Assembly: GCA_012514225.1 (NCBI GenBank)
Contig: JAAZAQ010000072.1
Coordinates: 1-6,329 of the forward strand
Direction: 5' to 3'
DNA from: Clostridiales bacterium
Lineage (GTDB): Bacteria; Bacillota; Clostridia; Christensenellales; Aristaeellaceae
DNA length: 6,329 nt
Part shown: in pieces, positions 1-5,737 of the stretch
Numbering within the stretch: position 1 is the stretch's first letter
How the letters are laid out: each line of letters starts with the position of its first letter
The notes under the pieces: model-generated
What the model saw: only the letters and a program-made list of their open reading frames with translations
The model's database searches: none
What the model was told of the DNA's origin: nothing
Program-made: the position numbers and the translations under genes

Positions 1-746
1 AGCGCCGCGGACAGGGCTTCATCCGGCGCGGCGTTGGTGACGATGCCGCTGATTTCCTCCAGGCCGGCGTAGGCCACCAGGGCGTATCGCCCGAACTTGC
101 TGGCGTCCATCAGCGCGTAGCGCAGGTCCGAGCGCGCGATCACGCGGGCGTTCAGGCTGGAGATGCTCAGCTGGTTGGAGCAGTAACCCATCTGCGCCGT
201 CAGCCCCTCGCAGCCGAAAAAACTCTTTGTGAAATGGAAGGGGCTGACGTAGCGCTCGGTCAGGGGTCCCGAGAAGTCGCGCCGCCCGGGGTTGTATTCC
301 CCGCCGGCGAGGATGACGCGGCATTGGGCGCGGGCGGCCAGCACCTGGACGTTGGCGATGGAGTTGGTCACGATGTTGAGCGAGGTGAAATCCCCACTGG
401 CGATGCGCCGGCTCAGCGCGAGGGCCATCTGCATCACCGTGGTCCCGCTGTCCAGGAAGACGGTGTCCCCGTCCTGCACCAGTTCCGCCGCGGCGGCCCC
501 GATGCGCCGCTTCTCCGCGGAGAATGTCTTTTCGCTGTTTTCAAACGAATAGCCGCGAGCGCCGCCGTACAGCTGGATGCCGCCGTAATCCCTCACGGCG
601 GTTCCCTTTTCTTCCATGCCGCGGAACAGCCGCCGGACCGTGGCGGCCGAGACGTCGAGGGCTTTGGAGGCTTCCGCCGTCGTGATGCGGCGGGTTGCGC
701 CCAGCAGGTTGAGCAGGTACTGCTCGCGCTCCGTCATCTTATTCAT
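1..746 (-). CDS. DeoR-family transcriptional regulator (C-terminus cut by window edge)
   Basis: This is probably the local repressor of the divergent kinase/transport operon. The frame is open from 746 to the left edge, giving 248 codons; family members are usually about 250-260 aa, so only a few residues are missing. Residues 4-60 form the DeoR winged HTH: MTEREQYLLNLL, then recognition helix DVSAATVRRL (31-40), then the wing VRDYGG (51-56). The effector domain follows, with VFLDSGTT (96-103, the phosphosugar-binding D-x-G-T-T loop), NIVTNSIAN, ILAGGEYN and near the end MDASKFGRYALV. The start at 746 is preferred because the predicted transcript begins near 777 and a weak GGGG lies 7 nt upstream; in-frame ATGs at 767 and 737 are alternatives, while 788 lies upstream of the predicted transcript start. 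The family's usual ITD after the KFG motif reads IVTN here. DeoR proteins typically bind phosphorylated sugar intermediates; the ligand here is unknown. Confidence 0.93.
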   Translation of the reverse strand, partial: MNKMTEREQYLLNLLGATRRITTAEASKALDVSAATVRRLFRGMEEKGTAVRDYGGIQLYGGARGYSFENSEKTFSAEKRRIGAAAAELVQDGDTVFLDSGTTVMQMALALSRRIASGDFTSLNIVTNSIANVQVLAARAQCRVILAGGEYNPGRRDFSGPLTERYVSPFHFTKSFFGCEGLTAQMGYCSNQLSISSLNARVIARSDLRYALMDASKFGRYALVAYAGLEEISGIVTNAAPDEALSAA

Positions 747-767
747 CCGGATGCCCCATTTCGTCAT

Positions 768-792
768 TATTATGTGCGATTCAATCATAATA
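768..792. promoter_or_regulatory. Inverted repeat over the regulator's -10 box, candidate operator
   Basis: TATTATG (768-774) and CATAATA (786-792) are perfect 7-bp inverted arms separated by 11 bp. A smaller odd-centred palindrome, GATTCAATC (778-786), lies between them. The element covers the -10 box and predicted start site of the leftward promoter, which is where an autoregulatory repressor would bind. The palindrome is visible directly; the operator role is inference. It is AT-rich in an otherwise GC-rich region, so part of the symmetry could reflect promoter composition. Confidence 0.4.
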
Positions 793-812
793 CCGGCTGT
801 TGCGCTGGTCAA
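784..812 (-). promoter_or_regulatory. Sigma-70/A-type promoter of the DeoR-family gene
   Basis: Read on the minus strand, TTGACC (807-812) is followed after exactly 17 bp by TATGAT (784-789). Each hexamer matches the consensus at five of six positions. Transcription would start near 777, giving a leader of about 30 nt before the chosen ATG at 746. Confidence 0.75.
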
Positions 813-865
813 GTCCCGCGGAAGATGCGAATTTTGACGGAACCGCTCAGGTTGTTGACCCGCGC
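802..865. repeat. Near-perfect inverted arms containing both -35 boxes
   Basis: GCGCTGGTCAA (802-812) and TTGACCCGCGC (855-865) are inverted copies matching at 10 of 11 positions, with centres 53 bp apart, close to five helical turns. Each arm contains the -35 hexamer of one divergent promoter. Six of the matching bases are explained by the shared -35 sequence; the flanking GCGC match is additional. It could be a paired operator for a looping repressor, or partly a coincidence of two good promoters. Confidence 0.4.
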
Positions 866-883
866 TATCTCTTGTGTTAGGAT
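855..883 (+). promoter_or_regulatory. Sigma-70/A-type promoter of the kinase/transport operon
   Basis: TTGACC (855-860) is followed after exactly 17 bp by TAGGAT (878-883). Transcription would start near 890 and leave a leader of about 75 nt before the kinase ATG at 965. It faces away from the regulator promoter, with the two -35 boxes 42 bp apart. No other convincing promoter is seen downstream, so this probably drives the whole operon. Confidence 0.7.
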
Positions 884-884
884 G

Positions 885-898
885 GCTTCAACAGAAGC
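885..898. promoter_or_regulatory. Short palindrome at the operon start site, candidate operator
   Basis: GCTTC-AACA-GAAGC forms perfect 5-bp inverted arms around a 4-nt centre. It lies directly on the predicted +1 of the rightward promoter, a usual position for a repressor site. In RNA it could also form a small hairpin at the 5' end of the message. It is short, so confidence is low. Confidence 0.3.
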
Positions 899-928
899 GC
901 CCCCATAAAGGGCAATAGCGTCCATGCG

Positions 929-945
929 CCGGAACGGCTTTCCGG
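929..945 (+). other. Leader hairpin just upstream of the kinase ribosome binding site
   Basis: CCGGAA-CGGCT-TTCCGG is a perfect 6-bp stem with a 5-nt loop in the operon leader. It ends 6 nt before the GGAG (952-955) that serves the kinase ATG at 965. It may help keep the ribosome binding site exposed or affect mRNA 5'-end stability. No terminator/antiterminator arrangement or recognisable riboswitch is seen. Confidence 0.3.
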
Positions 946-964
946 ACAGGCGGAGAATCCATCG

Positions 965-2452
965 ATGGCACGACACCTGCTGGGGATTGACGTCGGTACG
1001 ACGGGAACCAAGACCATGCTCGTCCGGGAGGACGGTCGTTTTGTCGCGCACGCCTACGCCGCCTACCCGCTTTCGAACCCGGCGCCCGGGATGTCGGAAC
1101 AAAACGCGCAGGACTGGTGGCACGCGGTCAGAAAGACCGTGCGGGAAGTGATGTCCGCCATCAGCCCGGGGGACGAAGTGGCCGCCCTGTCCCTGTCGAC
1201 CCAGGGCGGGACCATGGTCCCGGTGGACGGGGAGGGGACGCCGCTGCGCCCCGCCATCGTATGGAACGATACCCGCTGCGCGTCGCAGCGGGCGCAGTTC
1301 ATCTCCCGGTTTGGCGAAGACCGGATGTATCGCGCTTCCGGATGGAAACTGGGCAAGGGGCTCAACGCGCTGGAGATTGCGTGGGTCCGGGAGCACGAGC
1401 CGGAGGTGTTCAAGCGGGCACGGTACTTCCTTTCGGTCCCGGACTACCTGTCCTTTCATTTGACCGGCGCCTGCCACGTGGACATGAGCAACGCGGGCAT
1501 CAACCAGCTCGCCGACATCCGCAGGAAGGCCTACGACCCGGATTTGATGGCTTTTGCGGGCGTAGACGAGTCCCAGATGGCGCGGCTGGCCGATTCCGGG
1601 CAGCCGCTGGGCTACCTGACGGAGCAGGCCGCACGGGAACTGGGCGTTGGCGGGCGGGTTTTGCTGGTCACAGGCGCGCACGACCAGTACGCCGCGTGCC
1701 TCGGCGCGGGGGTGACCGGGCCGGGAAGCGCGATGATCGGCAGCGGGACCGCCTGGGTCGTCACCGCGCTCAACGACGCGCCGGATTTCTCCAGGGGATT
1801 TGCCCAGTCTCGCTCTGCCCTTCAGGATCTATGGGGCTCCCTGGTGTCCCTGTCGACCGGGGGGGTTTGCCTGGACTGGCTTTTACACAGTGTCATCGGG
1901 CCGGAGCCGGCGCCCGAAAAGCCGGACTACGACCGGCTCAACCGGGAAATCGCGCGCCTGAATGCCGGCGCGGACGGCCTGATGTTCTTCCCCTACTTCG
2001 GCAGCGCCAGCCTCCCCGTTCCCCCCGCGGACTGGCACGCCGGCTTCCTGGGGATGGATCTGTCCCACAACCGCTATCACCTCGCGCGCGCGGTGATGGA
2101 GGGGGTCGCCTGCCACATCGCGTGGGTGCTGGAACAGTTCCCGGGCGGCGGGCAAACGCCCGTCGTGCTGTCCGGCGGCGCCGGCAAAAGCGCGCCCTGG
2201 CGCCAGCTGCTGGCGGACATGCTGGACCGCCCGTTGCGGATTCCCGCAAACCCCGACCTGCCCTGCGTCGGCGCGGCCGTCCTGGCCGGCGTCGGCAGCG
2301 GGGTGTTTGCGGACGCCCGGCAGGCGCTGGACAGGATGAGCGGCAGGGAGACAACGGTGAGCCCCATCCCGGAAAACGTGGCCGCCTACCGCCCCTACCA
2401 GGCGCGCTACCGGCGGCGGGCGGAAGGCCTGGCCGCGCTTTATTCCGAATAG
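965..2452 (+). CDS. FGGY-family carbohydrate kinase (xylulokinase-like, substrate uncertain)
   Basis: This cytoplasmic enzyme transfers phosphate from ATP to a sugar, ketose or polyol. At 495 aa it has normal family length. The N-terminal FGGY domain begins with phosphate-loop motif GIDVGTTGTK (7-16); other signatures are MSEQNAQDWW, LRPAIVWNDTRC, VPDYLSFHLTG and GAHDQYAACLGAGV, in which D240 aligns with the catalytic base. The C-terminal domain has GSGTAWVV, LMFFPYFGS, the adenine-side VVLSGGAGKSAPWRQLL (from 400) and CVGAAVLAG. The ATG is supported by GGAG (952-955) 9 nt upstream. It is the first gene of the operon, 39 nt before the binding-protein gene. The loop that reads QMHG in classical XylB is QGGT here (80-83), and the residue after the catalytic Asp is Gln rather than Asn. 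D-xylulose is therefore not assured; other ketoses, polyols or related sugars are possible. The family call is firm, the substrate open. Confidence 0.93.
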   Translation: MARHLLGIDVGTTGTKTMLVREDGRFVAHAYAAYPLSNPAPGMSEQNAQDWWHAVRKTVREVMSAISPGDEVAALSLSTQGGTMVPVDGEGTPLRPAIVWNDTRCASQRAQFISRFGEDRMYRASGWKLGKGLNALEIAWVREHEPEVFKRARYFLSVPDYLSFHLTGACHVDMSNAGINQLADIRRKAYDPDLMAFAGVDESQMARLADSGQPLGYLTEQAARELGVGGRVLLVTGAHDQYAACLGAGVTGPGSAMIGSGTAWVVTALNDAPDFSRGFAQSRSALQDLWGSLVSLSTGGVCLDWLLHSVIGPEPAPEKPDYDRLNREIARLNAGADGLMFFPYFGSASLPVPPADWHAGFLGMDLSHNRYHLARAVMEGVACHIAWVLEQFPGGGQTPVVLSGGAGKSAPWRQLLADMLDRPLRIPANPDLPCVGAAVLAGVGSGVFADARQALDRMSGRETTVSPIPENVAAYRPYQARYRRRAEGLAALYSE

Positions 2453-2478
2453 CTTCGGGCAACCGATGCGAAAATAAA

Positions 2479-2484
2479 AGGAGG
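2479..2484 (+). promoter_or_regulatory. Consensus ribosome binding site of the binding-protein gene
   Basis: AGGAGG ends 7 nt before the ATG at 2492, within the longer purine run AAAAGGAGGA. It is the strongest Shine-Dalgarno in the window and fixes the start over the next in-frame ATG at 2498. It fits the high expression a transporter's binding protein needs. Confidence 0.9.
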
Positions 2485-2491
2485 ACACGCT

Positions 2492-3772
2492 ATGACCATG
2501 AGGAGATTGCTCGCTGTCTGCTGCATGCTGGCCTTGCTGGCTTCGTTCGGGCTGGGCCTGGCCGAGGAGAAAAAGCCGGTCACGCTGCAAGTCAGCATCG
2601 TGGAAACCGACTGGCTTGACGCCTGGGAAGACGGCATGAAGCCCGCATTCGAGGCAGAATACCCGTGGATTACGCTGGAAGCGGTATCGCTGGGTGAGGA
2701 AAAGCGCATTTTCCACGCGACGCGCGCGGCGGCAAACGACCTGCCCCCCGTGTTGCAGACCGACGTGGGCGGCATCTACTACGAGTTGATTGACGCCGGC
2801 AGGATTCTGGACCTCTCCGGCTACGAGGCCGCCGCCAGCATCCCCCAGTCCTACAAGGATGCGTATACCTACAACGGTGTTCTGTTCGGCTTGACGCAGG
2901 GCGCCGCGTTCGACGCGCTGTACCTGAATATGGCGATTCTGAAGGAAGCGGGATGGGAAGCCGCGCCTGCCAACTGGGATGAGTTCATCCAGTGCTGCAA
3001 GGATGTCATGGAGAAGACCGGCAAGGCCGCCGTCACGGTGGCGGGCGCCAAGTCGACGACCATCTGGATGCCGTTTGAAACCATCCTGCTCAACGTAGCC
3101 GGCGAAACGCTGGGAGCCGGCGTCTACGAAGAGCAAATCCGCAAAGGAACGCTGGATGTCAGCGCCTTCCCCGCCGTTGCCGAGCGGCTGGACCAGCTGG
3201 CTCCCTACATGATGACCGGCTCCTCTCAAAACACCGAAGATGACGTGACTGCCGTCATGGCTGAGGGCACCTGCGCGATGGCCATTGCCGGCAACTGGAC
3301 TGCCAACAACATCACCAACGCCATTGCCACCGCCACGGGCGACATCGCCAACGCGCTGATGATTGTTCCCCCGTTCAATGATCCGGGCAAGAAAGTCTGG
3401 CTGGCTGCGACGCCCGAGAGCGCGATCGGCGTCTCCAAGGTCGACGACCCGGGCCTCGCCGAGGCGCGCGACATCTTCTTTGAGTGGCTGTACAGGCCTG
3501 AAAACTTCAAGTGGATTCAGAACGCCCGCGGCACGCTGCCCGTGCTGGCCAACATGACCGCAGACCAGGTTGTGCTGCCCGACGCCGTCAAGGTCTTCAG
3601 CGCGGCGACGCAGGATGCCACGACGTTCTCCATGAGCTTCAACAATGTGACCGAGACCGTCAACCTCGACATCCAGACCGCCCTGGCGGACCTCTTCTCC
3701 GGGAACGCCACAGGTGCCCAGACCGTGGAGCGCATCCAGGCCCTGTATTCGGCGGACCCCCTGATTAAGTAA
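2492..3772 (+). CDS. CUT1-type ABC transporter extracellular solute-binding protein
   Basis: This secreted receptor should capture the substrate and deliver it to the two permeases encoded just downstream. It has 426 aa, typical of family 1 (MalE-like) binding proteins. The N-terminus is a Sec signal peptide: basic MTMRRLL, a hydrophobic core to about residue 23, and a probable signal-peptidase I site after A24 (GLGLA/EEKKP). The mature chain starts with a beta-strand-type segment (VTLQVSIVETDW). Family-like segments follow: LPPVLQTDVG, YNGVLFGLTQG, the LYLNMAILKEAGW...NWDEF hinge-region motif (about 144-165), GTCAMAIAGNW (about 257-267), a WLAATPESAIGVSK strand and EWLYRPENFKWI near the C-terminus. 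There is no lipobox: the cysteines at 10-11 lie inside the hydrophobic core, not at a cleavage site. A lipoprotein is usual for Bacillota, so anchoring is an open question. The ligand cannot be read from the sequence; context suggests a carbohydrate. Confidence 0.95.
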   Translation: MTMRRLLAVCCMLALLASFGLGLAEEKKPVTLQVSIVETDWLDAWEDGMKPAFEAEYPWITLEAVSLGEEKRIFHATRAAANDLPPVLQTDVGGIYYELIDAGRILDLSGYEAAASIPQSYKDAYTYNGVLFGLTQGAAFDALYLNMAILKEAGWEAAPANWDEFIQCCKDVMEKTGKAAVTVAGAKSTTIWMPFETILLNVAGETLGAGVYEEQIRKGTLDVSAFPAVAERLDQLAPYMMTGSSQNTEDDVTAVMAEGTCAMAIAGNWTANNITNAIATATGDIANALMIVPPFNDPGKKVWLAATPESAIGVSKVDDPGLAEARDIFFEWLYRPENFKWIQNARGTLPVLANMTADQVVLPDAVKVFSAATQDATTFSMSFNNVTETVNLDIQTALADLFSGNATGAQTVERIQALYSADPLIK

Positions 3773-3786
3773 TATCCGGCGGACCT

Positions 3787-3823
3787 GTCACAGGGGTGAG
3801 GTGTTTCACCTCACCCCCGTGAC
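3787..3823 (+). promoter_or_regulatory. Strong intercistronic hairpin after the binding-protein gene
   Basis: GGGGTGAGGTG (3793-3803) pairs perfectly with CACCTCACCCC (3807-3817) across a TTT loop. After one A/C mismatch, GTCAC (3787-3791) pairs with GTGAC (3819-3823), giving an 11 + 5 bp stem. No U-run follows directly; the only T-run (3843-3847) is about 20 nt further on. It is therefore better read as an mRNA 3'-stabilising stem or partial attenuator than a full terminator. Such elements between binding-protein and permease genes are known to raise the receptor-to-permease ratio. Confidence 0.75.
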
Positions 3824-3855
3824 CCAGGATTACTCAGTACAGTTTTTATTCCCCA

Positions 3856-4818
3856 ATGGTTCACAAAGATTGCATGGTGGTTATGAATAATTCTACCAAA
3901 AGACTGGCAAGGGAGCCGGCGGCGAACCGAACGCCGTTTCAGCGAAGGCGCAGTGTCACGGGCGTCCTGTTCCTGGTTCCCACGATGCTGCTGGTCGGCG
4001 TCTTCATCGTCTGGCCGCTGATTGACGTCATCATCCTCAGCTTTTATGACTGGAACGGCGTGTCCACCACCATGTCGTTTGTCGGCCTGGAGAATTTCAG
4101 GAGCCTTACGGATCTCCCGGGCTTCTGGGAAATGGCTTCCGGCACCGTCGTCTACGCGGCAGGGGTGACCGCGCTGACCGTGGTGATTTCCTTTTTTGTC
4201 GCGCTGGGGCTGGATAAGAAGGGCAAGGGCCGGATCAACCGCAGCTTTCTCCGCGCGATGTGGTTCCTGCCATGCCTTCTGAGCATGATGGTCGTCGGCA
4301 TCCTCTGGCGCATCATGTACAACTACAATACCGGCGTCATCAACAACTTGCTGGCTGCGGCGGGGGCGAAGCCGGTCAACTGGCTGGAAACCTACGGCGT
4401 CACGCGCTGGGCCATCATTGTCGCGAGCGTTTGGGCACAGTTGGGCATGTGCGTAGTCATCTTCCTGGCCGGGCTGCAGTCCATCCCGACAGAGCTCTAT
4501 GAGGCGGCGAAAATCGACGGCGCCAGCGGGCTGCAAAGGTTTACAAACATCACGTTCACAATGATGGCGCCGTCCATCACCATCAACGTGCTGACGACGT
4601 CCATCACGGCTTTCAAGATGTACGAGCTACCGCTCACCGTGTCCAACGGCCTTCCGGGGTACCATACACGGCTGCTCACTCAGAAAATACATGACCTGGG
4701 ATTCAAGGCAATCGACTTAGGGCGCGGAAGCGCCTTGTCCGTTGTGCTGATTGTGGTTATCACGGTGATTTCGATTGTCCAGCTGACGTATCTGCGCAGG
4801 CGGGAGGACATCTACTGA
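3856..4818 (+). CDS. CUT1 ABC transporter permease, first subunit (MalF/UgpA-like)
   Basis: This is an inner-membrane channel subunit that pairs with the following gene's product. It has 320 aa from the longest start. Six hydrophobic spans are visible at about 33-62 (GVLFLVPTMLLVGVF...), 96-119, 134-155, 185-207, 236-256 and 293-313, ending in the basic tail YLRRREDIY. The EAA loop that docks to the ATPase is EAAKIDGASGLQRF (from E216), after the typical IPTELY lead-in. The NWLETYG and FKMYELPL segments also fit the family. The start is uncertain: ATGs at 3856, 3874 and 3883 are all in frame and none has a well-spaced Shine-Dalgarno (GGTGG at 3876-3880 is only 2 nt from 3883). The N-terminal 25 or so residues are poorly conserved, so they do not decide it. 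Weak initiation here, with the hairpin upstream, would keep permease levels below those of the receptor. Confidence 0.95.
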   Translation: MVHKDCMVVMNNSTKRLAREPAANRTPFQRRRSVTGVLFLVPTMLLVGVFIVWPLIDVIILSFYDWNGVSTTMSFVGLENFRSLTDLPGFWEMASGTVVYAAGVTALTVVISFFVALGLDKKGKGRINRSFLRAMWFLPCLLSMMVVGILWRIMYNYNTGVINNLLAAAGAKPVNWLETYGVTRWAIIVASVWAQLGMCVVIFLAGLQSIPTELYEAAKIDGASGLQRFTNITFTMMAPSITINVLTTSITAFKMYELPLTVSNGLPGYHTRLLTQKIHDLGFKAIDLGRGSALSVVLIVVITVISIVQLTYLRRREDIY

Positions 4819-5660
4819 TGAAAAAGAGGCGTTTCGTCAGGATTGTCCTGGGAGAGTTCGGCCTCGTCCTGCTGACCCTTCTGATTCTGCTGCCCGTTTA
4901 TTACTTCGTCATCGGCTCGTTCAAGGCGCGGATGGATATCGTGAAGTACCCGCTCCAGATTACGTGGCCCATGGTCAGCAGTGTCGGGTTTAAGAACTTC
5001 GCGTACGCGTTTGACCGGATTAAGATGTTCTCAGCGCTGACGAATACGGCCATGATTACGGGAAGCGCTCTGGTCATCGTCGTGGTGTGCGGCTCGCTCG
5101 CGGGGTTCGTCATCGCGCGCATTGACCGCAGGATGTTCAGGCTGTTCTACACGTTCCTCATCGGGCTGATGGTCATTCCGTTCATCGGGTGCCTGATTCC
5201 CCTCGTTGTGCAGTCCACGAAGCTGGGCACATACAATACGCTGCTGGGCTGCATCCTCATCCAAGCGGCATGGAACCTGCCGTTCGCCGTTTTCCTGTTT
5301 ACGGGGTTCATGCGCGGGCTGCCCAAGGAACTCGAGGAAGCCGGCTACATCGACGGATGCTCGATGATCAGCGTGTACCTGCGCATCTTCCTGCCGCTGC
5401 TGGCGCCGATTACCGCGACCTGCTGCATCCGGGCGGGCGTGGGGATGTGGAACGATTATCTCGTCAGCAGCTCCCTGCTCAACGGGGTGCAGACACCGAC
5501 GCTGATGGTGGGCGTGAGCATGTTCTTCGGCGCGCGCAGAACCGAATACGGCTATGCGTTCGCGGGTATCATCATGGCTTCGTTGCCGATGATAGTGATG
5601 TATGTGTTTCTGCAAAAGTATTTTATCAAGGGGCTGGTGGCGGGCGCGGTCAAGGGCTAG
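4818..5660 (+). CDS. CUT1 ABC transporter permease, second subunit (MalG/UgpE-like)
   Basis: This is the partner channel subunit of the importer. It has 280 aa, standard for MalG-type permeases. Six membrane spans lie at about 12-34, 75-100, 109-131, 142-164, 189-212 and 246-268. The EAA loop is EEAGYIDGCSMISVYLRIFLP (173-193), with the conserved G four residues after the A. The C-terminus ends GLVAGAVKG, a family hallmark. The start is firm: its ATG overlaps the previous stop (TGATG, one shared base), indicating translational coupling, and GGAGG (4803-4807) lies 10 nt upstream inside the previous gene. No ABC ATPase gene follows, so energy probably comes from a shared ATPase encoded elsewhere, as with MsmX in Bacillus. 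Confidence 0.97.
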   Translation: MKKRRFVRIVLGEFGLVLLTLLILLPVYYFVIGSFKARMDIVKYPLQITWPMVSSVGFKNFAYAFDRIKMFSALTNTAMITGSALVIVVVCGSLAGFVIARIDRRMFRLFYTFLIGLMVIPFIGCLIPLVVQSTKLGTYNTLLGCILIQAAWNLPFAVFLFTGFMRGLPKELEEAGYIDGCSMISVYLRIFLPLLAPITATCCIRAGVGMWNDYLVSSSLLNGVQTPTLMVGVSMFFGARRTEYGYAFAGIIMASLPMIVMYVFLQKYFIKGLVAGAVKG

Positions 5661-5674
5661 CGCACACCGCTCAA

Positions 5675-5710
5675 TGCCCTCGCGCCGGAACGCGGGACGG
5701 GCAGAGGGCA
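5675..5710 (+). other. Stem-loop between second permease and hydrolase genes
   Basis: TGCCCTC (5675-5681) and GAGGGCA (5704-5710) are perfect 7-bp inverted arms around a GC-rich 22-nt loop, which may hold a small inner CGCG/CGCG pairing. No U-tract follows, and the next ribosome binding site begins 13 nt later, so it is unlikely to end transcription. It is more likely an mRNA processing or stability element, or chance in GC-rich DNA. Confidence 0.4.
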
Positions 5711-5723
5711 CAACGGCAGTTTA

Positions 5724-5729
5724 AAGGAG
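5724..5729 (+). promoter_or_regulatory. Ribosome binding site of the amidohydrolase gene
   Basis: AAGGAG lies 8 nt before the ATG at 5738, within AAAGGAGAAG. It supports that start for a gene whose frame runs off the window. Confidence 0.85.
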
Positions 5730-5737
5730 AAGAACAA

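Noticed and set aside
834..839. An extra TTGACG that could be a -35 box
   Set aside because: No convincing -10 hexamer occurs 16-18 bp downstream on the plus strand, whereas the TTGACC at 855 has a good one.
234..908. A 224-codon plus-strand open frame opposite the regulator
   Set aside because: It is antisense to the DeoR gene, whose HTH and effector motifs are unmistakable, and it runs through the rightward promoter.
747..964. A riboswitch, catabolite-repression (cre) site, or small RNA in the control region
   Set aside because: No sequence close to the cre consensus was found and the leader is too short and simple for a known riboswitch class; only short palindromes are present.
809..1681. 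A 290-codon minus-strand open frame across the control region and kinase start
   Set aside because: It is antisense to the kinase N-terminus and reads through the divergent promoters; its composition is that of a shadow frame.
1117..2619. A 500-codon open frame on the plus strand overlapping the kinase gene
   Set aside because: It lies in another frame of the kinase, is dominated by Arg, Gly, Pro and Ala, shows no domain motif and has no suitable ribosome binding site. It is a by-product of GC-rich codon use.
1883..3229. A 448-codon open frame on the minus strand across the kinase and binding-protein genes
   Set aside because: It is antisense to two genes with clear family motifs, spans their junction, and its translation is low-complexity Arg/Gly/His/Val-rich with no recognisable domain.
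3787..3823. A full intrinsic terminator after the binding-protein gene
   Set aside because: The stem is strong but no U-run follows it directly, and the downstream permeases belong functionally with the binding protein and have no visible promoter of their own.
3811..4536. A 241-codon minus-strand open frame opposite the first permease, and a similar one at 5031-5711 opposite the second
   Set aside because: Both are rich in His, Asp, Gln and Arg, as expected for the complement of membrane-protein codons, and have no motif support.
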